Shown piece after piece: positions 21,932 to 33,624 of a stretch of DNA of 64,000 nt. This stretch comes from Terfezia claveryi (lineage: Eukaryota > Ascomycota > Pezizomycetes > Pezizales > Pezizaceae). The DNA is taken from positions 80,875 to 144,874 of the forward strand of contig WHUX01000137.1 of assembly GCA_015179025.1 (NCBI GenBank), given 5' to 3'. A model generated the notes under the pieces. It made no database searches. It was given only the letters and a program-made list of their open reading frames with translations, and was not told the origin of the DNA. Made by a program: the position numbers and the translations under genes. The first letter of the stretch is position 1. Every line of letters begins with the position of its first letter.

Positions 21932-22056
21932 TGATGATGCACTACCCCTTGATGATGCACCACCCCGTGATGATGCACTATGATGATGCACTACCCCATG
22001 ATTATGCACTTCCCCGTGATCTTGCACAACCCGGTGATGATGCACTACCCCGTGAT
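21932..22056. repeat. Minisatellite, about 17 bp unit
   Basis: About eight imperfect tandem copies of GTGATGATGCACTACCCC, including one shortened unit and variants with ATTATGCAC and TCTTGCAC. It lies outside any recognised gene. Confidence 0.8.
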
Positions 22057-22910
22057 GTATGGTAATCTGGAAACGCACCGAGGACTTTGCATACCCAGAC
22101 GGCAGCACCAGGCGGGAATGTTAATTCTTCTGGCTGGGCAACCATGTGAGGGTTCATGCATGCAAAGCGGGTGGGCGAGGAACATAATGACGCATCATAT
22201 AGCTCACATACGAGCAAAGTACAGGCAGCGGACGTGGGGACCAACAGACAGATAACAATCATGTGGGAAAAAGGACCTAGTGGGTTGTGGGGTAATAAGA
22301 AACGAATCATGTCCCGTAAGGACCAATACAAAAAAATAAGATCTCTTTGAATTCCTTTGTGCGGAGATGAACCCATTGCACGTTAGAATATTGGGCCTCA
22401 AGTCTTGGATACAAACTGTTGACATTTGACCTTGAACTAGGTACCTACGAACCCAATAATCTTGAATTAATCAGATTCCAGCATCGATGTAGGTACATAT
22501 CTCCCCAAATCTTTCGATCAAAAGCCCCTTTATACTCACCAGGAGCTCACTCTGCACCTAGGACTCAAACAAACCTCGCTTCCCCCCCTCCAAACCTTAC
22601 GCATCGTTCGTGTCTTCTTTTGTTATATTTTTTAAGCCCAGGATCATCACAGTAAATCACAGAATACTCCCCAGAGCCAGAGTCAGAGCTTTTCTAGACT
22701 CCGAACGACTACCGCAAAGTCAATAGAGTGAACAATAGTTTATCCGGCCCAAGATGTGCTAAAAACAAAACGCGGGATTGTTGTTGTTCCCCCTCTACAT
22801 GAGAGTTTCTTGATTTTTTCACATGATGGTCCTGGATCCTGGGTAGTCTTTGGACAAGCTTTTGTCACTTCGGTGTACCTCAGGGCTCTAAAACTATTTT
22901 AGAAAACATC
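22057..22910. other. Intergenic, nothing recognised
   Basis: No coding sequence or repeat could be supported apart from the tail-family copy that follows at 22911. Confidence 0.35.
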
Positions 22911-22977
22911 CTTTTTTTTTTATTTTAAATACTTGATACTCCTATGCAGCCCCGTCAGGGGGGCTATGAGGAGTAGA
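22911..22977 (-). repeat. Retroposon 3' tail family, copy 1
   Basis: Read on the minus strand: CTCCTCATAGCCCCCCTGACGGGGCTGCATAGGAGTATCAAG followed by an A-rich end. It matches the 3' ends at 37164-37376, 51833-52034 and 61199-61321. This is a severely 5'-truncated copy or a solo tail. Confidence 0.7.
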
Positions 22978-23380
22978 AAACATCCTGAAATAAGGAAGAA
23001 TTTGTTTCTGCGGAAAATTCAATCAACCAGAGAGCTGACATTAGATTAAAGTATTGCTATTCATTCATACATGTATGCAGGTGGTAAGCACTCAATTTAG
23101 ATTTCTTTCCCATAAACAGTCCTCTCAACCCCGGGGGATACCCCACGGCCAAATACCAGAACCTATCTCCATAATGGGATAAATGAACGCCCCGCCGAGC
23201 GGGTTGAGAGCTGCAAAATCAGAGTGACACAGCGCAGGCCCTTTCCCATTTTAAACCCAGAAAAAATAGATACATGTGAACCGTCTTCTAGCGTTCCCCG
23301 TCACCTTCACTATACAAAATCAACAACTGAAAATAATTAGGCCTCCCGAGTCCCCCTCCTTATCTTCTCTCACCTGGTGT

Positions 23381-24067
23381 TCAATCATATAGAGGGTGAA
23401 AGTATATAATCTGTGAGGGTCGGCCATAAAACTCTCTCATGAACCGGTTGTAAACCACCCAGAGCCCAGGCCGACAACTTCTCTTAGCCCCCAGGAACAT
23501 GCAGTTTGCCCACAGTGGCGTCATCACAAATGCACCAATAGCTTGCTGGTATAGCAAATGCAAATCCGTTATCAACAATCCGATCTCCCCCTGCGCCAAA
23601 TCTATCGCCCTTAGCTCCTGTATCCAAATATTGTTGCCCATTATTTGTTCGTCATGTAGTCCTCGGAGACGAGCGCCAATATATCGCCACATGTACAAGG
23701 CCGTGAGGAAGAAACGGTTCGAGCTTTTTATGAGGCATACACTGGTTGGGAATAGCCCTCGTAGGGTAATAGTACAACGCGAACTTGTCAGGAAAGCCCA
23801 GCATTCCGGAGAGATGCTGTACCCGTGGGAAAGCCAATGGCACAATATATGATTTTCCAGAGCGACCATGATTTTATCTGATACCCGAGTCCACGTTTCG
23901 AGGAGATTTTGTCCTGGTGCAGGGGGAAACTCCAATACGGAATATTTGAGCTCATCCCACATTTCTTGACGACAGCAACAACAACCAGCCCCATGGAGTA
24001 GCGGTGGTATTTCTATGTGATCCACCTTTGGAAACTTCTCACCGAGGTATGGTGACGGGTGGGCCAA
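23381..24067 (-). CDS. Hypothetical protein, up to 228 codons
   Basis: An open minus-strand frame whose first in-frame initiator-like codon is TTG at 24067; internal Met codons exist (for example MWDELKYSV). It includes a Cys cluster GAGCCCCRQE and the stretches LLETWTRVSDKIMVALENHIL and RAIDLAQGEIGLLITDLHLLYQQ. No family is recognised. Copia-2 inserted 13 bp upstream of the frame, so its natural promoter or first exon may be displaced. A related short sequence (GTGGGCCAACAGCC[CT]ACCAGG) occurs on both sides of Copia-2, a local duplication that predates the insertion. Confidence 0.45.
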   Translation of the reverse strand: MAHPSPYLGEKFPKVDHIEIPPLLHGAGCCCCRQEMWDELKYSVLEFPPAPGQNLLETWTRVSDKIMVALENHILCHWLSHGYSISPECWAFLTSSRCTITLRGLFPTSVCLIKSSNRFFLTALYMWRYIGARLRGLHDEQIMGNNIWIQELRAIDLAQGEIGLLITDLHLLYQQAIGAFVMTPLWANCMFLGAKRSCRPGLWVVYNRFMREFYGRPSQIIYFHPLYD

Positions 24068-24075
24068 CAGCCCAC

Positions 24076-24080
24076 CAGGG
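24076..24080. repeat. TSD of Copia-2, left
   Basis: CAGGG here and at 30075-30079 flanks Copia-2. Confidence 0.9.
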
Positions 24081-24564
24081 TGTTAGTGATTGAATGCCGT
24101 ACATTCATTCATTCCGCCCATGCCTTGCTATTCCACACGCAGCGACCTTCGGCCTGCAGATCTTATGGCAAGCAACGGCCTTCTCAGGCATTGCGTGCTT
24201 CGGCCTTCACAGGCATTGCGTGCTTCGGCCTTCACAGGCATTGCGTGCTCTGGCCTGCAGATCATATGGCAAGCATCGGCCTTCACAGGCATTGCGTGCT
24301 TCGGCCTTCACAGGCATTGCGTGCTACTCATATGTCCTTCTTCTTCTTCACTTTCTTATGTACGTTCATTCATGTATATATATCTCGTTCGTTTCCAGTT
24401 GGATAGAGATATATGAATCACATCACTACGCATCTCTTCGCTGCAATACATCTCTTCACTTCTATATACTCTTCTCTACGTGACAATCTCACTTCGCTTA
24501 TTCGTATTATCCTTCAGTGGACATTTGGATCTCACTGCTGCACTTCCCTCCTTTATCTCTTAAA
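24081..24564 (+). repeat. 5' LTR of Copia-2 (484 bp)
   Basis: TGTTAGTGATTG..CTCTTAAA. It contains fewer internal CGGCCTTCACAGGCATTGCG-type repeat blocks than the Copia-1 LTR. It is followed by GGTTCTGAGCCCTCTACG, where a primer-binding site would be expected. Confidence 0.93.
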
Positions 24565-26261
24565 GGTTCTGAGCCCTCTACGCTTTGACTCTCTACGAAC
24601 AAGCACAACATGTCTTCCGAAGCAGGACCATCAAGGCAACCACGAACCCGTTCGAGAGTTCACCAAAATCTGCCTGATAGCGAAGAAGAAATCCTCGAAA
24701 CCGTTGTACTCTCGCAACCACAACCTCTAGCTATTCCACAACCACAACCTCTAGCTATTCCACAACCACAACCTCTAGCTCCTGAAGCTACACCACCCCA
24801 AGTCCAACCGGCTTTAGCGCTTGCTGCACAAGCACCGCAAGCGGCAGTACCTATTCCTGTCCATCGGGACTTCAGGTCTAGTATTAAGCTAGAAAAGCTA
24901 GCAATTCTTGAAGGCGCAAAGAACTATGATCTTTGGTCACAACAGATGCTGATGATCTTTGACGCTCTAGAAGCTACACAAGTAGTTGTCAACGGCTATA
25001 TTCCTCCACTCACAGCAACAGCTGCTGAAATAACACATCATAAGCATATAGAGACAGAATCTCTTCTGCTCCTTATTCAAGTTGTTTCGCAGAAAATCAT
25101 GCTGCAGATTGGTAAGCATAGGTCTGCAAATAAGATCTGGTATTATCTCCGCAAAACATACTACAAAGATACCCCGCTGTCCTTTGTACATGAGATTCAT
25201 GCCTTTAATTCGCTTGCTTCCACACTTGATACCGACACTTTTGAGATTCGATGGATGCGGCTGCACCAATTGACCTCGAATGCACGACCTGGCAGCTTCA
25301 AGGCTGTGTATAGGATTTTGCTAGAACTTGAAGAAGCTAAGCGCGAATACCTCCTCGCTTCCTTAGTCACTCACTACCTCAATGTAGTAGATAACCTGAC
25401 TACTAAGGAAAATCTCTCGTATGATGATTTGAAGGAGAGGCTAGTAGGTCTAGCGATCAATAACCAACTCTCTAGCTACAATGGTGGAAACCAGACCAAC
25501 ACGGCGTTACTAGCCAACAGTCGCCCGAATAAGGCTAGAAGGAAGAAATTTGTGCAATCCCAGCAACAAGCCACAAAATCTCAATCCCAGCAAGCTTCAC
25601 AAGCTTCGCAAGCCTCTGCAGATCCAGGCACTCGGTCTTGTACCTACTGCAAATGACACGGACATCAATTCAAAGGTCATGTCTGGCAAGATTGCCGGAA
25701 GCTAAAACATGACCAAGCTAGTAAGAAACAAATAGCACAGCCCTAAGCTGCTGTTGCTCAAGTTGCGCAAGCCTCCGTTTCTGAAGCTCAAGTTGCACAA
25801 GCCTCCATTTCTCAAGCACTTGTCTCCCAACAACTCGATCCCTCCGGTTTTGTCTCTGAATCTATTCAGACCAACCTACAGGTTAGTACAATATACACCT
25901 GGAAACTAGACACATGTGCAACAGCTCACATTATATCTGATATAGGTCATTTCTACCACATCTACCCGCATTACGGAGTTGTGAAGGTTGGGGGTAACAA
26001 CCTCCTTCCTGTCGAGGGGAAAGGCACTGTGATAATATATGCCTCTCTACCCAACAACACAATCAACCGTCTGTTCTTAAAGGATGTGTTATATGTGCCT
26101 ACTCTAAGTCATAGTCTGTTTGCATGGGATGTCGTTAAGTTTAAGGTTGTTATGGTCGCTAGGGATAATGTTATTCATATGTTCAATAAAAGTGATCTTC
26201 AGACTCCGATCTTAATTGCAGACATTAGGGACAAGCTTCCCTGGTTGCGAGAAACTGCGAA

Positions 26262-26530
26262 TTCGCAACCTCATATAAGCTCTATGAGCAGCTCTAATGC
26301 TCATATCGGCCTTATGAGCTCTTCGCTTACTTCGCAACCTCATATAAGCCCTATGAGCTCTAATGCTCATACCGGCCTTATGAGCTCTTCGCTTACTTCA
26401 CAACCTCATATAAGCCCTATGAGCTCTAATGCTTATACCGGCCTTATGAGCTCTTCGCTTACTTCGCAACCTCATATAAGCTCTATGAGCAGCTCTAATG
26501 CTCATACCGACCTTATGAGCTCTTCTTCAT
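26262..26530 (+). repeat. Coding minisatellite between protease and integrase (Copia-2)
   Basis: Four rounds of a roughly 66-69 bp unit encoding MSSSNAHTGLMSSSLTSQPH. It stays in frame between protease and HWH, so it behaves as a low-complexity Ser/His linker. Confidence 0.88.
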
Positions 26531-27389
26531 ATATTCATTAGCATAATGCATTTGGGCATGCAGCCAATATATACCCAGCTGCATATACTGACGGCGGGCT
26601 CTTACCTAAGGCACCTGCCAACTTCGCATGTAATGCGTGTATTATGTCAAAATTAACTAATAATACCCCATTCGCTCTTTCTTATACTCGCTCTACTAGG
26701 GCATTTGAACTCATACATAGCGATCTAAGTGGCAAGCAGCCTATCGCATCTTATGGTAACTCTCTCTATTATATCACGTTTATAGACGATTTTACCCGCA
26801 TAGCATGGATGCACTATCTAATAGCCAAATCTGATGCAAACCAAGTAATTATTGATTTTATCACCTTTATCCAAAGGCAGTTCAATACCACTATTCTGGC
26901 TGTTTTAACTGATAACGGTGGAGAATATATCAAGGTTGATACTTACTTCAAACAACAAGGCATATGCCATATAAGGACACCACCTTATTCTCATGAATCG
27001 AATGGTGTTGCGGAACGCTTTAACCGCACAATACAGACAATGGTCAGAAGCATGCTCACCAATATCTCAGATAAGAGGTTGTGGGCGGAAGCATGCTCAA
27101 CCGCTGTTTATTTGAAGAATCGCCTTCCACAGTCACATCTCTAAGGGATAACACCCTATGAAGCCCTGTATAAGGCAAAACCATCAATTAGTCATCTACA
27201 CCCTTTTGGACAGCATTGCTTTGCTCACATCTACAAGGAAAATAGACCAAGTGGCAGCAAGCTTCTCCCATGGGCAGAAAGTGCGATATTTGTTGGTTAT
27301 ACGGACAGTACTTCTATATATAGGATACAGCTTAAAAATAAGCATATTAAGACAATAAGAGCAGCTCTTTGCTCATTCTCTCCAATAAG

Positions 27390-27775
27390 CGCAAGCTTAC
27401 CAGCGAGCAATCAAGCAAGCTTACCAGCAGCAAGCAATCAAGCAAGCTTACCAGCAAGCTTACCAGCGAGCAATCAAGCAAGCTTACCAGCGAGCTTACC
27501 AGCGAGCAATCAAGCAAGCTTACCAGCAGCGAGCAATCAAGCAAGCTTACCAGCAAGCTTACCAGCAAGCTTACCAGCAAGCTTACCAGCAAGCCTACCA
27601 GCGAGGAATCAAGCAAGCTTACCAGCGAGCAATCAAGCAAGCTTACCAGCGAGCTTACCAGCAAGCACAAGCACACAAGCAAGCTTACCAGCAAGCGCAA
27701 GCTTACCAGCAAGCGCAAGCACACAAGCAAGCTTACCAGCAAGCGCAAGCAATCAAGCAAGCTTTCCAGCGTCGA
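27390..27775 (+). repeat. Coding minisatellite between integrase and RT (Copia-2)
   Basis: 12 and 24 bp units (GCAAGCTTACCAGC type) encode (ASLPASNQ)n with ASLP and ASTSTQ variants. They run in frame from the end of integrase (..IRAALCSF) to RYDLRPRKKAKI. Copy number and order differ from Copia-1, so the array is unstable while the frame is kept. Confidence 0.9.
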
Positions 27776-29590
27776 GGTATGATCTCAGACCAAGGAAAAA
27801 GGCAAAAATAGCTATTCTTGCTGAAGCTCAATCTAGCAATCCCACCCAGCTACCCATGGCAATCCCATACGAGCTAGCCTTGCTAGCAGTCAACCTAACC
27901 AATGAACCCAGAACATACCTACAAGCTTCTAAAGGGCCTGATTCCTGCAAATGGTATGCGGCAATGCAAGCAGAGCTACAAGCTTTAGCTGACCAAAATG
28001 TCTGGGACATTGTGCCTACACCCTCAAACCGCAATATTGTCGGTTCCAAATGGGTCTATAAGATTAAACAGGATGCTGCTGGCAATATCAGCCGGTATAA
28101 AGCAAGATTAGTGGCACAAGGGTATTCTCAGCAACCCGGTACGGATTTTGATGAGGTTTTCGCCCCAGTCGTCAGATATGACTCACTCCACTTGCTCATT
28201 GCTCTATTAATTTGCTCAAACTGGCCAACCCCAGATCAGCTCGATATCAAGGGTGCATTTCTATATGGCTATCTCAATGAAGAAGTCTATATGCGACTTC
28301 CTCCAGGTTTCTTCGAAGATCAGCTGGACTCATATGCTCTAATAAAACGATCTATATATGGACTAAAACAAAGTCCAAGGCAGTGGTATGCTAGGCTGAC
28401 TGGCTTCCTCATACCGCTGGGCTACAAAGCAACCAACTTTGACCCTTGCGTCTTAGTACATACCGGTCATAATATCATTATCGCAATCTATATTGATAAT
28501 ATTACTATATTTGGATCCAGTCCACTTAGACAGGAGCTAAAGGAATCGCTAAAGAGAGAATTCGATCTCAGCGATATGGGCCCTCTAAACTGGTTGCTTG
28601 GGATTCAAATAGAATGGCAACATCAAGATTCGGTGACCTTGTCCCAACACACATATATAGACCAATTACTGGCGAAATTTGGGATGGACTCTTGCAACCC
28701 GGTCGTTCTTCCTCTCAATCCTCACTACAAGCTGGTAAAGGCTGATGAAGGAGACAATGATCTTGCTAATGTCTCCCTATACCAGCAAATTATAGGCTCT
28801 CTAATGTACCTTGTGATTGGCACACGACCTGATTTGGCATATACGGTCTCGGCACTCTCTCAATTCTCTTCGAAGCCGACAACAGCTCATATGGGGGCAC
28901 TCAAGCAAGTCTTGCGATACCTCAAAGGCACTCGCAACCTTAAGCTTTCATATACCCCAAACCCTGTTCATTTAGCTGGTTTCTCAGATGCAGATTATGC
29001 AGGTGATCGATCCGACTGAAAATCTACCACGGGCTACATCTTCCAGATAGCAACTAACACCATTTGCTGGCGGGCTATTAAACAGCGCTGTGTCGCTACT
29101 TCCACAGTCGAAGCCGAATACATTGCTCTCTCAACAACTGCCAAGCACCATGTGTGGCTACAGTTCGCTCTGAATGAGCTCAGAATTACTGCCCCAGCCG
29201 CCCTAAGCGCTGATAACGATGGCTCTATTGATCTGACATCTAATCCTCGAATCAGTAATAAGAGCAAACACATCGAAGTGGCTTATCATCATGTGCGAGA
29301 CCTTGTTGAGTCTGGGAAACTCACGGTCCTATACGTTCCTAGCCATGATAATTTAGCTGACTTATGCACTAAACCATTTCCCCAGCCACGACTCTCTTTG
29401 CTAAGAGATCTCGTCCTAGGCAAGTCATAAAAAAAAAAACAATCAAATTCAACACTCTTTTCCCTATACATATTTTTTTTTTTTTCCATATCCATGGTTT
29501 TTTATAGGTTTTTTAATGAGGTTGACTTGATTGCGTACATTTAGGAAGATAGGAGGGGCTTGAGTCTAGCAAGTATGAGCTGAGGAGGGG

Positions 29591-30074
29591 TGTTAGTGAT
29601 TGAATGCCGTACATTCATTCATTCCGCCCATGCCTTGCTATTCCACACACAGCGACCTTCGGCCTGCAGATCTTATGGCAAGCAACGGCCTTCTCAGGCA
29701 TTGCGTGCTTCGGCCTTCACAGGCATTGCGTGCTTCGGCCTTCACAGGCATTGCGTGCTCTGGCCTGCAGATCATATGGCAAGCATCGGCCTTCACAGGC
29801 ATTGCGTGCTTCGGCCTTCACAGGCATTGCGTGCTACTCATATGTCCTTCTTCTTCTTCACTTTCTTATGTACGTTCATTCATGTATATATATCTCGTTC
29901 GTTTCCAGTTGGATAGAGATATATGAATCACATCACTACGCATCTCTTCGCTGCAATACATCTCTTCACTTCTATATACTCTTCTCTACGTGACAATCTC
30001 ACTTCGCTCATTCGTATTATCCTTCAGTGGACATTTGGATCTCACTGCTGCACTTCCCTCCTTTATCTCTTAAA
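29591..30074 (+). repeat. 3' LTR of Copia-2 (484 bp)
   Basis: It is near-identical to the 5' LTR; the two differences seen are CACGCAGCG versus CACACAGCG and CGCTTATTC versus CGCTCATTC. It is followed by TSD CAGGG at 30075-30079. Confidence 0.93.
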
Positions 30075-30521
30075 CAGGGAGGGGTTGGGAGTGGGCCAAC
30101 AGCCTACCAGGAAGGGGTTGGAACTTGAGGAGCAAGTGTCAGCATAAATACTTGTAGGGAATGTAAGGATAGCCCGCCTATGACAGACGGAACTTACGAT
30201 GGCGCCGGGCATGCCGATTCCGAATCCAGTCAGGTTTCTGGGCTTCCTTTGAGACCGAGGACTGTCGTGCAACTACACCGATGTGCACAGACCGATGGGG
30301 GGATTCAGCAATAAAAACGGGCCCTTTCTGGGCAGCTGCTGGAGAACGGAAATTTTTCAGCGTTCCTGTGTTGTAACCGTGAATTCAAAGTCGAGAACTT
30401 TGGATGTTTGTCTTGTACAAGATTGCCATGCCCTTGCGGCGGAAAGCATGGGGTTTGGAATACGACTGTCCAGCTTCAATTCTGTACAACAGGAGGTACG
30501 GTACCGCGTAACTTTGTATTT

Positions 30522-30612
30522 CTATTTTATTTAAAAAACTCATTACCTACTCATATGCGGTCCCAGTAAAGGGACCATGATGAGCCACCCGGAAACCCGG
30601 GTGGATTGCGGA
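30522..30612 (-). repeat. Retroposon 3' tail family, copy 2
   Basis: On the minus strand: CCACCCGGGTTTCCGGGTGG, then CTCATCATGGTCCC..GGGACCGCATATGAGTA and an A-rich end. It has the same architecture as copies at 37.3, 52.0 and 61.3 kb. Confidence 0.72.
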
Positions 30613-30648
30613 GCTGCATAGATTCTCCCAGTATGGGTAATTTGCCTG

Positions 30649-31960
30649 CCATCATAATTAACCCAATCACAGGCACCCGTATTATGTTTCATGTCTAGGA
30701 ATATCGAATAATCTAGGTGGTTGGCAGGCTACGTGGATGCCTTGGATGTACCCTAACTTCATAAAATAGGTACAAGGTCCTTGCATAATAGTGCCACATA
30801 TTCGAGAGTCAGCACAAAGCACACCGCCAAAATACACAGTTCTTTGCAAACTCCCTGGCTCCCCTACTGTGACTTCCAAAAACCCCCCTCAGCAAGAACA
30901 ACTCCTGACCTAACACTGTTACCACTACGGCCACCTGCGGTGTTTCCTGCTCTTCCATTACCCACATATCTATATTGCTTGGTCTCACGGATATCATTCC
31001 AAAATGTGCTCCTTATACACCTCCCCGGAAGCCGGATATTGTCCCTTGACCTGCACCACGTCACGCTACTCAGCTACCGGTAATACCTCGTCGGGGGCAA
31101 TGAACCCCTCATTGAAATCTGGAATTATTTGGAGACTCCCTTCCTCCAGCCCTAAGTACAGCCTAAAAATCGTCTTAGGTGACAAGAATGGAATGCTCAT
31201 GTGTGCCCTGTTGTATCTATTGAATCGAGCATGGAGGTCATCCTGTTGATCGAATGCCTCTTGAGGAAGTTCCCACCGGCAATCTCAACGCGCCCTAGAT
31301 TACCCTATCCATGACTGCGACAATAATTCTGATATCAGCAATCCTGCCCATCGTTTGGAAGTTTTCCACATCGATTGGGTAATTGAGGGCATAAGCAAGT
31401 ATATTGCATATTATTCCTTGCTTCGTCGTTTCCAGAATACATACCCATTACCATAAGTGCCATCGGAGAGAAAATGTCCGCTGGACAGGTAGATGACTTG
31501 TGCCACACCATTCGCAGTCAATGGGACCAAGTTTAACCGACCCGTGAAAGATTTTTGCAACTCATCCCAACGGGATTCTATGCTTGTATCGTCCCCTGTG
31601 CAATTCTGTCAACTCATGGTCAGTTTCTATGGCCTGAGGGTGTCCAGAGTGCATTCAGGAGGTGTGTGAGCTGGGTAGTTCCCCTCCACCGTCATTCCAT
31701 CTGCAGCTTCTGTCAGCAGCGAATCTAACAGACAGAAACCATAGCCCTCTCACCTGAAGTCTGTTGCATCGGGAACGCATAGCTAGTTTTCCTCGTACTG
31801 CTCTCCCACAAAGAACCCAATTCTGGATTCAAGGTTCGAGTAGAGGGGATTTGGGATGTTCCTGCACACGTATGTAAGGTTGGGGGGAGTATATATGCTA
31901 ATAATAGTGAAGGGGTCTGGACCAACGCGAGAGCCACCAAAATTGTTGATGGAAAGCAAG
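30649..31960 (-). pseudogene. Decayed or multi-exon gene of unknown function
   Basis: Long stretches of convincing protein are read on the minus strand in changing frames: GPDPFTIISIYTPPNLTYVCRN, SRWDELQKSFTGRLNLVPLT, ILAYALNYPIDVENFQTMGR, FLSPKTIFRLYLGLEEGSLQ (all internal excerpts), then WVMEEQETPQVAVVVTVLGQ and TVYFGGVLCADSRICGTIMQ, ending at a TAA near 30649. Some breaks could be introns (GTGAGA..CTGACAG near 31750-31710). Others look like single-base indels, for example at the GGGGGGTTTTT run near 30890. I did not recognise the family and could not fix the exon borders. Confidence 0.5.
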
Positions 31961-32139
31961 GGTCGCCTGGGTGGTAACTTCCGGTGACAGCTCCATTCGA
32001 GTTGCGACTCTGCACCTGGCAGTCTCAGTTAGAAGTGCCGAGTGAAGGTTGTTCAACCGGAGTTGTGTGGGCAAATCATTCGCGTGTAGTGGCTTGCGGC
32101 CATAGGTCAGCGTGGGTAAAGCGTGTAGTCTCATGGTGG

Positions 32140-32532
32140 GGTAGTCGCGGGGGAATGGAGAAGGGCTGACTGACCGTTATGATATACACGCCGAGCCACG
32201 CTATGCCGGCTCATGCTTGCTTTGTAGGAGATGCTGCCGGAACCCAAAACAGCGTTCACCGAATCATTTACATTTCGTGAACGTGGAAAAACTCAACCCA
32301 ACTGCTTCAAAGCATATTGCGTCGATAGCTAGGGCTGTATCGTCATCAAATTTAATTGGCCTGCCGTCCTAATATATATAGACGAGTTTCTACCCTTCAT
32401 AACAGCGCGCTCATGGCATCGATGAGTACATCTCGCCGTGGGATAGATAAAACAAGTGGAGACAAGCTGACTGAAGGTGAGTAACACCGAGGCATCTTCG
32501 CACAGACAGCTAACATAGGTCAAGTTGCAACA
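32140..32532. other. Upstream region of the 32533 gene
   Basis: No gene is seen. A TATA-like TAATATATATAG lies near 32370, about 160 bp before the ATG at 32533, and could serve that gene. Confidence 0.3.
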
Positions 32533-33624
32533 ATGGGCAACAAAGATGGGATGCCGAACGGGCCTATCGGTCATACTGGCAATAGTGAGAACGCTCTGCG
32601 ATCAAAGGCTTCCACGGACTCTGGCCCTCAAGCGGCTCCTACACAGTCCATTATTGGGGCAACCCCTATAGATCCAGAGGCAGACCAACACGCAACTAGC
32701 TACACTCAAGCTTCCAAATGTGAGCTCCCAGTGCCTCGTATATTGTTCATGCTAAACTTACTAATTTGAAATGTAGCTCAAGTGCTAGAGGCTGAGGTTC
32801 CCCAAGGTCCACCTCGATATGGGAATCCCATGGCAAGCTCAAAACACGCAACAGGGAGATACTATCCTAATGGATATCCTGAGCAATTAGCGAGAATTCT
32901 CGGTATTCCTACACCTGAAGATCCCCTAGCTGGCATAAAGCTACCCGACCGTAGGTTCCCAAGCCAATCAAACTCTGTTTCACTCACCGAACTGAACGGT
33001 GATACAGATCCACGATTCCCTGCTAAGGACGAGGGTTCGTCCGAGGCATCGTCGGGGAGTAAGAACTCCACCTCCCATGCGTCGTCTAGTAAGAACCCGA
33101 TCAGTGATTCGGAGTCCCCGAAGGATTACTGCGAACCAGGGCTCCCACAGGCATTAGGAAATATCCTTGGACTCCACCAGGATCTCTCCCGAGCGTGTCC
33201 ACCTGAACCCCCTCTACTTGTCAACCGTCCACTCACAAACGATCAAGGCCCCGCTGGTGTGGCTTATAAGGCAGGACGTCTGGATGCACTTCGGGAAATA
33301 GTTCAATATTGGGAGAGTCTCAAAGACCTCTCTGCAGCTCAAGTTCTTCACGAATATGAAGCTCTGATTTGGTGGTGGAAACAAAATCAAAAGGCTACGA
33401 TTGATAATCCGGATTTAAAGGATGAGCGACACTATCAGCGACTGGCGGATCTCATTTGCGTGAAGTCAACATTGTTGATGAAGGGTGTGGAGGTCGATCT
33501 CCAAAATCTCAATAATTCTCATGACGTTCTCCCTGAAGCACCAAACGAGGGTACTTGTGGTGCAGTTATAGAAGCTTCAGCTCCCCTCTTGCGTCAAAGG
33601 ATCTCTGGATCAGCCAACCACTAG
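32533..33624 (+). CDS. Two-exon gene encoding a 344 aa protein of unknown function
   Basis: Exons are 32533-32719 and 32777-33624. The 57 nt intron has GTGAGC at 32720, a TTACTAAT branch site and TAG at 32774-32776. Splicing joins ..QASK to SQVLEAEV in frame and gives 345 codons with the stop. The N-terminal half is Ser/Pro/Asp/Asn-rich and probably disordered. A central block (GNPMASSKHATGRYYPNGYPEQLARILGIP, shortened here) and a helical C-terminal part with AGRLDALREIVQYWESLKDL, EYEALIWWWKQNQ and YQRLADLICVKSTLLMKG look folded. No signal peptide or membrane helix is seen. I do not recognise the family. An intact frame with a clean intron amid TEs suggests a real gene. Confidence 0.72.

Larger units (their letters stand above)
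24610..29430 (+). pseudogene. Copia-2 gag-pol polyprotein with five nonsense codons
   Basis: ATG at 24610 (SSEAGPSRQPRTR). Gag runs to a zinc knuckle CTYCK..HGHQFKGHVWQDCRKLKH broken by TGA at 25654-25656. Further stops are TAA 25744, TAG 26539 (the Trp of HWH in GAG-pre-integrase), TAA 27142 and TGA 29017. Each fits one transition from CGA, CAA or TGG, and Copia-1 has the sense codon at several of them. The protease site LDTCATAH, the integrase core (SDLSGKQ, TDNGGEY, GVAERFNR), the RT and RNase H (ADYAGDRSD, TSTVEAEYIAL) are all recognisable. The RT motif reads YIDN (Copia-1 YVDD), from two G-to-A changes. The frame is otherwise continuous, including through both minisatellites. Confidence 0.93.
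24081..30074 (+). mobile_element. Copia-2: young but defective Ty1/copia retrotransposon
   Basis: It has two 484 bp LTRs (24081-24564 and 29591-30074) with only two differences seen by eye, a 5 bp TSD and a purine tract (GAGCTGAGGAGGGG, 29577-29590) before the 3' LTR. It is the same family as Copia-1, with the same gene order and the same two coding minisatellites. The polyprotein carries five nonsense codons and YIDN in place of YVDD, so it cannot be autonomous although the insertion is recent. Confidence 0.95.
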
